This document shows, in pieces, positions 49,791 through 59,652 of a stretch of 64,000 nt of DNA. Position 1 is the stretch's first letter. Each line of letters opens with the position of its first letter. The DNA comes from Halorientalis regularis. Lineage in GTDB: Archaea; Halobacteriota; Halobacteria; Halobacteriales; Haloarculaceae. A program made the position numbers and the translations under genes. Below the pieces are notes generated by a model. That model ran no database searches. It was not told where the DNA came from and worked only from the letters and a program-made list of their open reading frames with translations. The stretch lies in the NCBI RefSeq assembly GCF_023698535.1, contig NZ_JALJCL010000005.1, positions 1 through 64,000 of the forward strand. Reading direction: 5' to 3'.

Positions 49791-50163
49791 TTCTCGATTC
49801 GTCGTACCTGTTCGACCTGCTGACGAGCGATCCGGACGCGTTCGCCAAGGCGACAAAACTGGTCGAGCGGGGAGAGATGCAGTGGCTGCCGACGCCGGTC
49901 GTCGCCGAAACGTACTACGGTGTGGCGACGGCACGGCGCGATACGGCGGAAGCGGAGCGGAGGTGCGGAACCGCCTGCTCGGGTGTCCACGGATAGAGGT
50001 GGACGAGGGAGTCGCTCGCGTCGCCGGCGAACTCCTCGCCGGGGCCGACGACCGGACGGGCGGGAACGCGGGCGTCGGTTCGAACGACGCGTACATCGCG
50101 GCGATGGCCGACATCCTCGACGACGCCGTTCTCACCGACCGCGTCGACGGTTCGAGACGCTAA
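49787..50163 (+). pseudogene. VapC-like PIN-domain toxin, frameshifted
   Basis: From GTG 49787 the frame gives ILDSSYLFDLLTSDPDAFAK (first PIN Asp) and PTPVVAETYYGVATARRDTA, with the conserved Glu in VVAETYY, then goes off frame near 49960 and stops. The next frame continues EVRNRLLGCPRIEVDEGVAR and ends SNDAYIAAMADILDDAVLTD, with the later catalytic Asp residues, to TAA at 50161. One base change would restore a 120-residue PIN RNase. It is probably inactive, unless this is a sequencing error. Confidence 0.75.
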
Positions 50164-50225
50164 ACGTGCCAGCCGAGACGTATTGAACGGCATCTGACTC
50201 CGAGCGTCGGAAAAACGCGGTCGCT

Positions 50226-51638
50226 CTAGTCGCCGAACGGCCCGCCACCGCCGCCCATGCCGCCCATGCCGCCGCCGGGGCCGCCGGGGCCGCCGCCGCC
50301 CTGTTGCATCTGTTTCATCATCCGCTCCATGTCGGCGTCGCCCATGCCCTGGAACTGGTTGAGGGTCTTGGCCATCATCTTGTGCTGTTCGAGCAGTTCG
50401 CGGACGCGGTCCTCGCTGGTCCCCGAGCCCCTGGCGATGCGTTTGATCTGGCTCTGCCCGATGGAGCGGGGGTGTTCGAGTTCGTCCTCGGTCATCGAGT
50501 CCATGATGACCTCGAAAGAGCGCATCCGGTCTTTGGTCACGTCCATGGCGTTGTCGGGCAACTGGTCCATCAGCCCGCCGCCCATGCCGGGGATCATGTC
50601 CATCACCTGGTCGAGCGGCCCCATGTTGTCCATGGCTTTCATCTGGTGGCGCATGTCCCGGAGGGTGAACTCCCCTTCCATCAGGTCCTCGGGGTCCCAG
50701 TCCTCCTCGTCCTGGGTCTCCTCCATGGCGCGCTCGACGCGCTCCGTGAGCTGTTTGAGGTCGCCCATCCCGAGCAGGCGGGAGATGAACCCGGAGGGCT
50801 CGAACCGCTCGATGTCCTGCACCGTCTCGCCGGTCCCGAGGAAGGCGATGGACGAGCCGGTCTCGTTGACGGCCGCCAGCGCGCCGCCACCTTTCGCCGT
50901 CCCGTCCAGCTTGGTGATGGCGACGCCGTCGATGCCGATAGCCTCCTCGAACTCGCGGGCCTGGTCCTTGGCGGACTGGCCCATCGCGGCGTCGATCACG
51001 AGCAGGTTCCGGTCGGGGTTCACGGCGTCGTCGATGCGCTCGATCTGTTCGATGAGTTCCTGGTTCAGACCGTCACGACCGGCGGTGTCGACGATGCGCA
51101 CGTCGGCTTCCTGGGTCTCCTCCAGGCCGGCCTCGGCGATCTCGACGGGATCCTCGGCGTCGGGGTCGCCGTAAAAGTCGACCTCGGCGTTCTCGGCCAT
51201 CTGTTTGGCCTGGTCGTACGCGCCGGGGCGGTCGGTGTCGGTCTGGATGACCGCGGGGCGCAGGCCCTTCTTCGAGAACCACCAGGCCATCTTGGCCGCG
51301 GTGGTGGTCTTCCCTGACCCGTAGAGGCCGGCGAGCAGGATGGTCTGCTCTTCGAGGGGCAACTCCGTGGAGTCGCCCACCAGATCGACCATCTCCTCGT
51401 AGACGACTCGGAGCACCCAGTCGCGGGCGGAAGTGCTGCTGGGCGGTTCCTCTTCGAGGGCCCGCTGTTCGATGTTGTCCGACAGCTCCATCACCAGCTC
51501 CGTGTCCACGTCGGCCTGGAGCAAGGAGCGCTGGATCTCCTTGACCACCTCCGCTACGTCCGCTTCGTCGATGCGGGATTTCCCCCGGAGATCGTCGAGC
51601 GTCCCCCGGAGCGAACTCCCCAGATCGTCGAGTACCAT
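50226..51638 (-). CDS. srp54: Signal recognition particle 54 kDa protein
   Basis: The 470-residue GTPase has the N domain, G1 [60 protein letters not shown], and a Met-rich M domain ending in Gly/Met-rich [20 protein letters not shown]. It binds 7S RNA and signal peptides and delivers ribosomes to FtsY, encoded at 58519. ATG 51638 is the family start. It is a core gene and marks return to the backbone to the right of the island. Confidence 0.96.
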   Translation of the reverse strand: MVLDDLGSSLRGTLDDLRGKSRIDEADVAEVVKEIQRSLLQADVDTELVMELSDNIEQRALEEEPPSSTSARDWVLRVVYEEMVDLVGDSTELPLEEQTILLAGLYGSGKTTTAAKMAWWFSKKGLRPAVIQTDTDRPGAYDQAKQMAENAEVDFYGDPDAEDPVEIAEAGLEETQEADVRIVDTAGRDGLNQELIEQIERIDDAVNPDRNLLVIDAAMGQSAKDQAREFEEAIGIDGVAITKLDGTAKGGGALAAVNETGSSIAFLGTGETVQDIERFEPSGFISRLLGMGDLKQLTERVERAMEETQDEEDWDPEDLMEGEFTLRDMRHQMKAMDNMGPLDQVMDMIPGMGGGLMDQLPDNAMDVTKDRMRSFEVIMDSMTEDELEHPRSIGQSQIKRIARGSGTSEDRVRELLEQHKMMAKTLNQFQGMGDADMERMMKQMQQGGGGPGGPGGGMGGMGGGGGPFGD

Positions 51639-51739
51639 TTGCTACCCCCTACGCGGTTCGTTCGTTAAAGACTTTGTTTCGGGCGGACGCACCGAAGCCC
51701 ACGACATTCTTCGAACCGACCGTCTCGGGGAATCACGGG

Positions 51740-54451
51740 TCATCCCTCGATGGCGGCGCGGAGTTGCCGCTTGAAGTCGTAGGGGGACGCGATCCGTTCG
51801 TCGGGGTCGACCGCCATCGCCTCGCGGATCGCCTCGGCAACGGGCGGTGAGAGGAACGCTTCCGCATCGTCGGACGGCCACAACGTTCCGTCACGGATCG
51901 CTCTCGGGAGGTGATCGACCCGCTCGCCCGTCCGGTCGCCCGTGAGTACTTGTGTCGCGATCGCACCCAGCCGATACACGTCGGTCCGGGAGCCGGCGTC
52001 GTCCCCGTCGAGTTGCTCGGGGGCGGTGTAGGGCGTCGGTGGAACCGATCCGTCCGTGGTCGTTCGGACATCCCGAAGCACGCCCCAACCGGCGACAGTG
52101 GCCTCCGGTCGGTCCTCCCCGTCGGTCAGGAACACGGCCTCCGGTGTGAGTCCGCCGTGGGCGAAGTTGTACAGTCCCGCCGTCCGGATCGCCTCGGCGA
52201 GGTCACTCACGACCTCGAACCGGTCGGTCCCGTCGAGATCCGTTATCGCTTCGTCGAGCCTCGCAGTCCCGGAATCGAACGCGACCCAGGGTCGCGGCTC
52301 CGTGTCGCTCCCGTAGACGGTCGCTATGTGCGGGTTTTTGCTTATGCTCTGCCACTCTCGAACCGCACCCGTGAACGCCGACCGTGCCGCCTCGTCGGCG
52401 GCGATATCGGGCGCGAGGACGTATACTCCGGCGTCAGTCACGCCGACCTCGTCCACGAAGCGCCCGTCGTAGAAGTGGACTGGCCCCTCGTCGTCGAGGA
52501 CCCGTGCCAACTCGAACGCCGGACAGTCGTCGGCGAATCGCTCGGCCGTCGTCGTCGGTTCGGCGGTGGCCGCTGGCGCCTCGTCTCGCTCCGTATCTGT
52601 GGGTTCGGCCCCCCGGTCGGCGTCGGTTGGTTCCGCCTCCCGATCCTCGTCGTGCTGCTCCGAGTCTGACCCGTCGGCGTCCGATTCGACAGTCGTCTCC
52701 GCAGTCGCATCGGCCGTGCTGGCCGGGGCGAGTTCGCCAGTGGCACAGGTCACAGAGCCGTCGGCAGCGTGAACGACGAGCGCATTTCCCACAACAGCGG
52801 GAGCCGACATCGCACCGGCCACCGGGTGTGTGAACTCGTAAGCACCGGCGTCGGCGGTATCGAGCGCGACCATATCACCGTCGGTTCCGACGTAGAGGGT
52901 CTCCCCGACGACCGACGGGCCCGTCGTCGCATCGACGAGCGTCCGCCACTCCTGGTCGCCTGTCCCCTCGTCGAGCGCTCGCACGGCCTCCACAGTCGTC
53001 TGGTACACCCGCCCGTGTGCGACGGCGACGGTGGAGGACCCGCTGCTCGTCTCGTCACACCACCGTTCGTCCCCCGTCTCGGGGTCCAGTGCCCGGATGC
53101 CGTCACGACCCGACGCGACGACCACCGATCCCAGGCTGACACGTGGCGTCCGACCGGGTGCATCCGCGCTCCATCGTGCGTCGCCGTCACCGTCAGGGAC
53201 CGCCACGATGCCGTCCCGCGTCGCGGCGTAGACGGTCCCGTCACCCACTGCGAGGTCGGTCACACGTGCGTCGAGGGCCGTCCGCCACTGCTGTCGCCCG
53301 GTGTGTTTCGAGAGGGACAGCACGGACTCGGTCGTTCCGGCGTAAATCTCGTCGGCGGCGACGAGCGACGTGATCTCACCGGCGGCCGTCCACTGTTCCT
53401 CGCCGTCGGACGTGTGGACCGCTACGACGCCGTCGTCGGTCCCGACGACGGCCAGTCGGTCCGTGACGACCGGGGGCGTCGATGCCTCGCCGTCGAGGTC
53501 GACGGTCCACTCGACCGCACCGGACTCCAGATCGACGGCCAGCAGACTGTCGTCGTCACAGACGGCGTAGACCGTCCCGTCGTCGACGACGGGTGCCTCG
53601 GCGACCGATCCCCCGTCCGGAAGCCGTTGCCAGGCCGTCCCGGGTTCGGAGACCGGACCGACCTTCCCGGGAACGGCCCCCGTCCGCGCCGTATCGTGGC
53701 CCGCCATCGGCCAGTCCGCAACGGTTTCATCGGTGGTGGTCGGTTCGGATCCCCTGTCGTCGGACGGTCCCGAACCAGAAGGGGCTGACAGGACTCCGAA
53801 GAGACCGGGCAGTGAGATGACCAGGGAGACGATGTGGGCGATAAGCGTCACCTCGAGAGTGAGGTGCAGATAGCATGATTGAGAGACGGGTCGACAGGCC
53901 GGAGCCCAGACGATATCACCCAGGTAGAAGACGTGAAGCGGGAAGTAAAACACCGCGATGAGTGCAATCGCATAGATACTGGCCCCTGCAATCGAGCCGC
54001 CGTTTCCGACCGACCTGAAAGAGGTCCACGGGACGACCAGAACGAGCAGAGATCCAACTGCGAGAATCGCTGGCGGGAGAAGCATGATTGTTCCGATGCT
54101 TACGACTTCGGCACCCCGGAACGGCCCCGAGGTGAACACGAGCCGGTCCAGACCGTCGACGAGTGCGGACCCAGACGGTGAGAACAGGAGCAGATACGCG
54201 AATATCCCCATGGACAGCGCGTAGGTCAGAGCCATCGCCTTTCCGAGACCGAGCGCGTCGAGGACCACGGCGAATCCGAGCGTCCCCGCCAGTAATCCGA
54301 GAACGGTCGTCACCTGTAACATCCGCACGATAGGACGGATCTCGTAGGTGTATACCCCCACAGTAAAGACGACCATCGCACTCACCAGCACCCACGTGAG
54401 CAGGAACAGTCTCTCGACGTTCCGTCGACCGAGCCATGCCCGTAGTCCCAT
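51740..54451 (-). CDS. Membrane protein with PQQ-type propeller and pseudokinase domain
   Basis: The 903-residue protein has three parts. Residues 1-225 contain about six transmembrane helices (FLLTWVLVSAMVVFTVGVYT first). Residues about 247-560 form a beta-propeller of PQQ-like repeats (DWPMAGHDTARTGAVPG, then repeats like LLAVDLESGAVEWTVDL and IRALDPETGDERW). After an acidic linker (570-640), residues 645-903 resemble a Ser/Thr kinase: YTAPEQLDG and DVYRLGAIATQVLTGDR are recognisable. The catalytic loop is HGGLTPEAVF instead of HRDLKPxN, and DFG is AGWG, so it should be a pseudokinase. I infer sensing or scaffolding at the membrane. No partner gene nearby. Confidence 0.8.
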   Translation of the reverse strand: MGLRAWLGRRNVERLFLLTWVLVSAMVVFTVGVYTYEIRPIVRMLQVTTVLGLLAGTLGFAVVLDALGLGKAMALTYALSMGIFAYLLLFSPSGSALVDGLDRLVFTSGPFRGAEVVSIGTIMLLPPAILAVGSLLVLVVPWTSFRSVGNGGSIAGASIYAIALIAVFYFPLHVFYLGDIVWAPACRPVSQSCYLHLTLEVTLIAHIVSLVISLPGLFGVLSAPSGSGPSDDRGSEPTTTDETVADWPMAGHDTARTGAVPGKVGPVSEPGTAWQRLPDGGSVAEAPVVDDGTVYAVCDDDSLLAVDLESGAVEWTVDLDGEASTPPVVTDRLAVVGTDDGVVAVHTSDGEEQWTAAGEITSLVAADEIYAGTTESVLSLSKHTGRQQWRTALDARVTDLAVGDGTVYAATRDGIVAVPDGDGDARWSADAPGRTPRVSLGSVVVASGRDGIRALDPETGDERWCDETSSGSSTVAVAHGRVYQTTVEAVRALDEGTGDQEWRTLVDATTGPSVVGETLYVGTDGDMVALDTADAGAYEFTHPVAGAMSAPAVVGNALVVHAADGSVTCATGELAPASTADATAETTVESDADGSDSEQHDEDREAEPTDADRGAEPTDTERDEAPAATAEPTTTAERFADDCPAFELARVLDDEGPVHFYDGRFVDEVGVTDAGVYVLAPDIAADEAARSAFTGAVREWQSISKNPHIATVYGSDTEPRPWVAFDSGTARLDEAITDLDGTDRFEVVSDLAEAIRTAGLYNFAHGGLTPEAVFLTDGEDRPEATVAGWGVLRDVRTTTDGSVPPTPYTAPEQLDGDDAGSRTDVYRLGAIATQVLTGDRTGERVDHLPRAIRDGTLWPSDDAEAFLSPPVAEAIREAMAVDPDERIASPYDFKRQLRAAIEG

Positions 54452-54672
54452 GTATCGTTCCCCGTTCCGGCGTCGACGTTACGCGACCCCAGTTGTCGAT
54501 TTTCTATCCCCCATCTAATATAAACTTACTGGACAGTCGAGGGTACTGCTTCGGTTCAGGGGCAGCGCAACGAGAATCCCGGACCCGCTCGGGAGGCTGA
54601 TCGAACTGTGCCAATAGCAGGCCGACGTCTAGGGAGAGCGTGTCGATAGGCGCCTCCGGGGGACGGCACCGT

Positions 54673-56229
54673 TCAGTGGTCGCTCTCGTGTGGATTCACC
54701 GTCGTCCCGTACTGCTCCGCGTGGTCGGTGTAGTCGATGAACCGCGGCGCGTCGGGGTCGAACGGCCGCTCCAGCGACTCGAAGGCTTTCTTCTTGTCCC
54801 AGGACTGGAGGCCGCCGATGGCCCCGCGGTCCTCGAGGTCGTGGTAGTCCAGGTCGGGTTCGGTCAGTTCCCAGGCCTCCATCCCCCGCTCGGTCCGGAC
54901 GATGACGCTGGAGTACTCGTCGCTCGACCCCACGGAGCCGACGGTGAGGTCCGCGGCGTAGCCGGTGAAGTCGGCGCACTCGTCACAGCCCTTGAGCGCG
55001 GCGTCGTGGAAACTCTCCACGTCTTCGACCAGAATCTCGCCGCTGTCGTGGTCGTAGACCCGCATCTCCCCGTCGAGCACGTCGAGTTTGCCGATCTCGT
55101 CGGGGGCGATTCCCCGCTTCTCTTCCAGTTGCTCGCCGATGAGCCGGTGGTAGTTGAAGTTCTTCGTACACATCAGCGCGATGGTGTACTCGACGGCGCG
55201 GACGCCGGCTTCCTGGCTGGCGTAGTCCCACTCGAAGTCCTGCAGGGCGCGGATCCCCTCGATTTCACAGGGCGTGCCCACGAGGGCGAGCGAGGCTTCA
55301 TCGACGGGCACGTCGAGTTTGTGCGCCCAGCGGTCGAGGTCGAGGTTGCCGAGCGCCAGCGTCTGGTTGTAGAAGCTCCCGGCGTTCGCGATGCACTCCG
55401 CGGGCGTCGTCGCGAGGAAGCTCTCGGCCTTCCAGGGCTCGTCCGCCGACTCGGTGGCGATCAACGCGCCGTCGATCTCGCCGGCTTCCAGCAGGTGAAT
55501 CAGAATCGACGTGACCAGTCCGCCGTCCTGTGCGTCCGCCCGCCAGTCGTCCTCGACTCGCGCGGAGAACTCCGTGATCGGGTCGCCCGCGCCTTTCACG
55601 TTGTCCTCGCCGCCGGTGATCTTCCACTGGCGCTCGTAGCGCAGGCCGCCGCGGGGGCAGAAGTCCCAGCACAGCGAACAGCCGGTACACATCTTGACGA
55701 GTTCGGGCAGGTCGTCCTCGCCGACGCCGATGGAGTCGGAGGGGCAGGCCGCCACGCAGGTCCCACACTGGATACAGCGGCCGTCCTGGATGACCGCCTC
55801 GTCCAGTTCCATGAACCAGGTCTTCTCGTCGGGCGTCTCGATGTCGTTCATCTCCGCGCGGACGCCGTACCCGGGCGTGTCCAATTCGGCACCCGCCGGT
55901 GGGTTCACGCGCTCGTCCGGCGGCCCGTTCTCCACGTCCTGGCTGACGCCCTCTGCGGGGTCGGTGAACTCGACGTCACCGAGGCTCCCGTCGGCGTCGA
56001 CGTTGGCCGGCGTCGCACCGCCGTCCGCCCGGCGTGGTGACGCGCCGTCGGTCGCGGCAGCGTCCGCCGACCGTCCACACCCACACTCGCCGGTCGTACA
56101 GCAGTCGTCGCCGTCGCTCCGATGGGCGTCGCCACCCCCGGGCACGCCGGGGAGGGGACCGTCACGGCCGGCCGCGTCCTCGGCCAGTTCGGGCGCGGCG
56201 TCGGCGGGCGGCTCGGCGTCGTCAGTCAT
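54673..56229 (-). CDS. F420 hydrogenase/dehydrogenase beta subunit-like Fe-S protein
   Basis: The 518-residue protein has an acidic N-terminal region with DDCCTTGECGCGRS, then two [4Fe-4S] motifs RCIQCGTCVAACPSDSIGVG and MCTGCSLCWDFCPRGGLRYE. The FrhB N/C-terminal domain follows, with LALVGTPCEIEGIRALQDFE, CTKNFNYHRLIGEQLEE and GCDECADFTGYAADLTVGSV. FrhB-type proteins oxidise or reduce F420 with FAD and Fe-S. Its start overlaps the NirA gene by 8 bases, so it is probably an electron donor for nitrite or sulfite reduction; that is inferred. ATG 56229 is the start. Confidence 0.85.
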   Translation of the reverse strand: MTDDAEPPADAAPELAEDAAGRDGPLPGVPGGGDAHRSDGDDCCTTGECGCGRSADAAATDGASPRRADGGATPANVDADGSLGDVEFTDPAEGVSQDVENGPPDERVNPPAGAELDTPGYGVRAEMNDIETPDEKTWFMELDEAVIQDGRCIQCGTCVAACPSDSIGVGEDDLPELVKMCTGCSLCWDFCPRGGLRYERQWKITGGEDNVKGAGDPITEFSARVEDDWRADAQDGGLVTSILIHLLEAGEIDGALIATESADEPWKAESFLATTPAECIANAGSFYNQTLALGNLDLDRWAHKLDVPVDEASLALVGTPCEIEGIRALQDFEWDYASQEAGVRAVEYTIALMCTKNFNYHRLIGEQLEEKRGIAPDEIGKLDVLDGEMRVYDHDSGEILVEDVESFHDAALKGCDECADFTGYAADLTVGSVGSSDEYSSVIVRTERGMEAWELTEPDLDYHDLEDRGAIGGLQSWDKKKAFESLERPFDPDAPRFIDYTDHAEQYGTTVNPHESDH

Positions 56230-57958
56230 CGGCAGTCCCCTCCTCGTGGGCGACGCCGCCGGCGACGTTCGCGTCCGCTCGCTGCATGATCCCCCGGAGG
56301 CGGTCGTTCCCGACGCGACGGGTCCACTCGTAGAATCGCTCACCCGCCTCGCGCTCGTCGACGTAGGCCGCGAACAGTTCCTCGAGCGCGGGGATCACGG
56401 CGTCGGCTGGCACCGCGGTCTCCACCCAGTCGAGGAAGGCGTTGTCTGACCCGAGGCTCCCGCCGAGGCCGAAGTCCATCCCCTCGACGATGTCGTCGTC
56501 TTCGTCCGGGGCCGAATCGCCGGTCCCGTCTCGCGGCTCACGCCCCACCTGCACCGTCTCGCCCCGGAACCCGATGTCGGCGATCTGTGGCTGGGCACAG
56601 GAGGCCGAACAGCCCGACAGGTGCATCCGCACCACGTCGAGGTCCTCGGGGGTGTCGATGCGCTCGTCGAGTTCGCGCGCCCACCGCTTGATCCGTTTTT
56701 TCGTCTCGACGATGCCGTAGTTGCAGAACTCGCTCCCCGTGCAGCCGACCGCGCCTCGCGCGAACGGGCCGGGGTCGGGCTGGTAGTCGGCGGCGAACGG
56801 CTCCGCCAGCAGGTCGTCGACGTTCGCCTCGGGGACGTGGGTGAGCAGGAAGCTCTGGTCGGTAGCCAGACGGACGGTCGATTCGTCGGTGCCGTACTCG
56901 CGGGCGGCGCGGGCGGCGGCAGCGAACTCGTCGCCGCCCATCCGACCGCCGACGACGTTGAACCCGACGTACCGGAGCCCGTCCTCGCGCTGGTCGTGGA
57001 CGCCGACGTGGTCACCGCGGTATCCCTCGGTCAGGTCGGCCCCTCGCTCGGGGAGGGCGACGGCACAACGGTCCCGGACGGCGTCCTCGAACGCCTCGGC
57101 CCCGAGCTGTTCGACGAGGTAGCGCATCCGGCAGACGCCCCGATTCGACCGGTCGCCCAGTTCCTTGAACGTCTGCGCGACGGCCCGACAGAACTCCACG
57201 GCGTCCTCTGGCGGGACGAACACGTCCAGGTCCGAGGCCATCCGCGGACCGTCCGAGAGGCCGCCGCCGACCCGGACGTGGAAGCCGTAGTGGGGCTGCC
57301 CGTCGATTTCCTTCCGCGCGGGCGTCAGCCCCACGTCGTTGATCTGTGACTGGGCGCAGTCGGCCCGACAGCCGGTGACGGTCATCTTGAACTTCCGGGG
57401 GAGGTTGGCGTACTCCCGGTTCTCGGTGAAGAAGTCGGTGATCGCGTCGACCACGGGCTGGGCGTCGAAACACTCGTCGTCGTTCAGACCGGCCGCCGGA
57501 CAGCCCAGCACGTTCCGGGCGGAGTCGCCACACCCCTGGATCGTCGTCAGTCCGACCTCGCCGTACCGCTCCCAGATGTCGGGCACGTCCTCGAGTTCGA
57601 TCCAGTGCATCTGGATGTCCTGTCGGGTCGTGATGTCGAGGAAGGCGTCGCCCCACAGTTCGTTCTGGTTCGCACCGCCGTACTCCTCGGGGGCGGTGGC
57701 GTACTCCGCGGCCACCTCGCCGACGACCTCGGCCTGCTCGGGGGTCAGGTGCCCGCCGGGCACCTTCGTCCGGAGCATGAAGTAGCCGCGCTGTCGTCCG
57801 TGGGCGTACATGCCGGCCCACTTCAGCCGTTCCCACTCGCCGTCACCCGCTCGCGCCTCGATTTCGTCGAAGGTCAACCCCGCCTCGGCGTACTCGCGGA
57901 CGTCCGCGACCACCTCCAGCGGGTGTTTCTCCTGTTTCCATCGTTCGACCGTGTTCAT
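56222..57958 (-). CDS. nirA: Ferredoxin-dependent nitrite/sulfite reductase
   Basis: The 578-residue siroheme enzyme has the [4Fe-4S]-siroheme motif GAVGCTGSEFCNYGIVETKK and HLSGCSASCAQPQIADIGF (Cys-x5-Cys ... Cys-x3-Cys). The N-terminal half repeats the fold (CRADCAQSQINDVGLTP, VGGGLSDGPRMASDL). Length and layout fit assimilatory NirA; sulfite reductase is closely related and cannot be excluded. It reduces nitrite to ammonia for assimilation. The downstream FrhB-like protein is co-translated. ATG 57958 is chosen. Confidence 0.88.
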   Translation of the reverse strand: MNTVERWKQEKHPLEVVADVREYAEAGLTFDEIEARAGDGEWERLKWAGMYAHGRQRGYFMLRTKVPGGHLTPEQAEVVGEVAAEYATAPEEYGGANQNELWGDAFLDITTRQDIQMHWIELEDVPDIWERYGEVGLTTIQGCGDSARNVLGCPAAGLNDDECFDAQPVVDAITDFFTENREYANLPRKFKMTVTGCRADCAQSQINDVGLTPARKEIDGQPHYGFHVRVGGGLSDGPRMASDLDVFVPPEDAVEFCRAVAQTFKELGDRSNRGVCRMRYLVEQLGAEAFEDAVRDRCAVALPERGADLTEGYRGDHVGVHDQREDGLRYVGFNVVGGRMGGDEFAAAARAAREYGTDESTVRLATDQSFLLTHVPEANVDDLLAEPFAADYQPDPGPFARGAVGCTGSEFCNYGIVETKKRIKRWARELDERIDTPEDLDVVRMHLSGCSASCAQPQIADIGFRGETVQVGREPRDGTGDSAPDEDDDIVEGMDFGLGGSLGSDNAFLDWVETAVPADAVIPALEELFAAYVDEREAGERFYEWTRRVGNDRLRGIMQRADANVAGGVAHEEGTADD

Positions 57959-58372
57959 GGTGCCTCCGGGCGAACGCAGTCACGTTCCGACCGAACTCCA
58001 GCACCGACTCCCGTGCGTCCGCGTGTGACTGTGACTCCCACACACGGACGTAGACCCTCGCCTTCCGGACGCTGCTGCCAGTGCCGCCCGGAACCGTCAG
58101 ACCTTGCCGCTATGTGTGACGCGGTGCCATTTCACGAACGCGGTCGAGTGGCGGGCAGCGGCCGTCTACTCGGGGACGCGTGTGACGTTCCGGTGACCTG
58201 ACAGACCCCGCGTGTACGACCGGGCGAAACCGCCCGACGGAATCCACCGGTCCCGTTCGGCCCAGTCGCCGTCCCGTCGTCGTTTACCCGGCAATTGTTG
58301 CTGGTTACGGCGGGCACAGGCGAACGCGGGGGCCAGGCGGGCGCTTTTGCGTGCGTCGCTCGTATCGGTGGT
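57959..58372. other. 414-base gene-free region
   Basis: Divergent spacer between nirA and the 47-residue gene at 58373. It contains no palindrome or TATA-like sequence that stands out to me; frames crossing it are Arg/Pro-rich and not protein-like. Confidence 0.4.
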
Positions 58373-58516
58373 ATGGCAGACTCGGGTGAGCCGGCCCCGG
58401 AGGGCGACGACGCGGCGGACGGCCAGGAGGAGCGCCCCGACCACCTCGACGACCTCGACGACGTGGTCGGCTGTACGGGTGTCTGGGAACGGCTTTCGGA
58501 ACGGCGCGAGGAGTGA
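58373..58516 (+). CDS. 47-residue conserved-looking acidic protein beside ftsY
   Basis: ATG 58373 gives MADSGEPAPEGDDAADGQEE and ends LDDVVGCTGVWERLSERREE. The C-terminal pattern GCxxxWExLSExR is one I associate with small haloarchaeal proteins of unknown function found next to core genes. It converges with ftsY (2 bases between stops). Function unknown; possibly regulatory. Confidence 0.55.
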   Translation: MADSGEPAPEGDDAADGQEERPDHLDDLDDVVGCTGVWERLSERREE

Positions 58517-58518
58517 GG

Positions 58519-59646
58519 TCAGGCCGCCGCTTCGCCGGCCTCGGCGTCCTCGTCGTGGCCGAGCAGGCGGTCGACGATGACCTCGGGGTCGAACGGTTCG
58601 AGGTCGTCGTAGTCCTGCCCGGTCCCGAGAAAGAGGATGGGTTTGCCCGTGACCTGTGCGATGGAGATAGCCGCGCCACCCTGCGGATCGGCGTCGGCCT
58701 TGGTGAGGACCGCGCCGTCGATAGCGGCGGCGTCGTCGAACTCCCGGGCGCGGTTGACGGCGTCTTGCCCGGCCACCGCCTCGTCGACGAAGATCGTCAT
58801 GTCCGGCTCGATCACGCGGTCGATCTTCTCCAGCTGGTCCATCAGGTCGTTGCTGGTGTGGAGCCGACCGGCCGTGTCGCCCAGCACCACGTCCACGTCG
58901 TTGGCCTCGGCGTACTCGACGGCGTCGTAGATGACCGCCGCCGGGTCCGAGCCCTGCTCGTGGGAGATCAGCCGCTCGTCCAGCGCGTCGGCGTGTTGCT
59001 GGAGCTGTTCGTTCGCGCCGGCCCGGTATGTGTCGCCGTTGGCCAGCACCGTCGAATAGCCCCGCTCGTCGAGCCACTGGGAGAGCTTGGCGATGGTCGT
59101 CGTCTTCCCGACGCCGTTGACGCCCGTGAAGATGATCGAGACCGGCTTGTCGGCCTCGGCGATTCGCTCCTCGAAGTCGAACTGCCCGACGCTGATCACG
59201 TCGATCAGCGCGTCACGCAGCGCCTCCTCGACCACCAGTCCCGTGGTCTTGACCTTCGAGCGCGTCTCGCCGATCAGGTTCTCGCGGATGCCCCGCAGGA
59301 TCTCCTGGGCGACGCTCATCTCCACGTCCGAGGAGAGCAGCGCCAGCTCCAGCTCTTCCAGCGGGCCCTCGAGGTCGTCTTCCTCGATAACTTCCTTGCC
59401 CGTGGCCGCGAGTTTCGCCCGCTCCATCAGCCCGCGGTCGCTGTCGCCGTCGTCCGCGTCGGCCTCGGGTTCGGGTTCGGGTTCCGTCCCGGGTTCGCCC
59501 TCGACCGGTTCTTCCCGCCCGTCCGGCTGGTCGGCGTCCGCGGGTTCCGTCTCGGCGTCGGCGTCCGCGGTCTCCTCGACCGGTTCGGCCTCCTCCTCGA
59601 CGTTCTCTTTGAAGCTGTTGAGCTTGTCTTTCAGTCCGTCGAACAT
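58519..59646 (-). CDS. ftsY: SRP receptor FtsY
   Basis: The 375-residue GTPase has an acidic N-terminal A domain (Glu/Pro/Asp-rich to about residue 70), then the N domain and the G domain with SIIFTGVNGVGKTTTIAKLS, VLANGDTYRAGANEQLQQHA, DVVLGDTAGRLHTSNDLMDQ, VLTKADADPQGGAAISIAQV and FLGTGQDYDDLEPFDPEVIV. It receives SRP-bound ribosomes at the membrane. It is 6 bases downstream of the prefoldin gene, the conserved haloarchaeal order L18a, prefoldin alpha, FtsY. Confidence 0.97.
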   Translation of the reverse strand: MFDGLKDKLNSFKENVEEEAEPVEETADADAETEPADADQPDGREEPVEGEPGTEPEPEPEADADDGDSDRGLMERAKLAATGKEVIEEDDLEGPLEELELALLSSDVEMSVAQEILRGIRENLIGETRSKVKTTGLVVEEALRDALIDVISVGQFDFEERIAEADKPVSIIFTGVNGVGKTTTIAKLSQWLDERGYSTVLANGDTYRAGANEQLQQHADALDERLISHEQGSDPAAVIYDAVEYAEANDVDVVLGDTAGRLHTSNDLMDQLEKIDRVIEPDMTIFVDEAVAGQDAVNRAREFDDAAAIDGAVLTKADADPQGGAAISIAQVTGKPILFLGTGQDYDDLEPFDPEVIVDRLLGHDEDAEAGEAAA

Positions 59647-59652
59647 GGCCCC

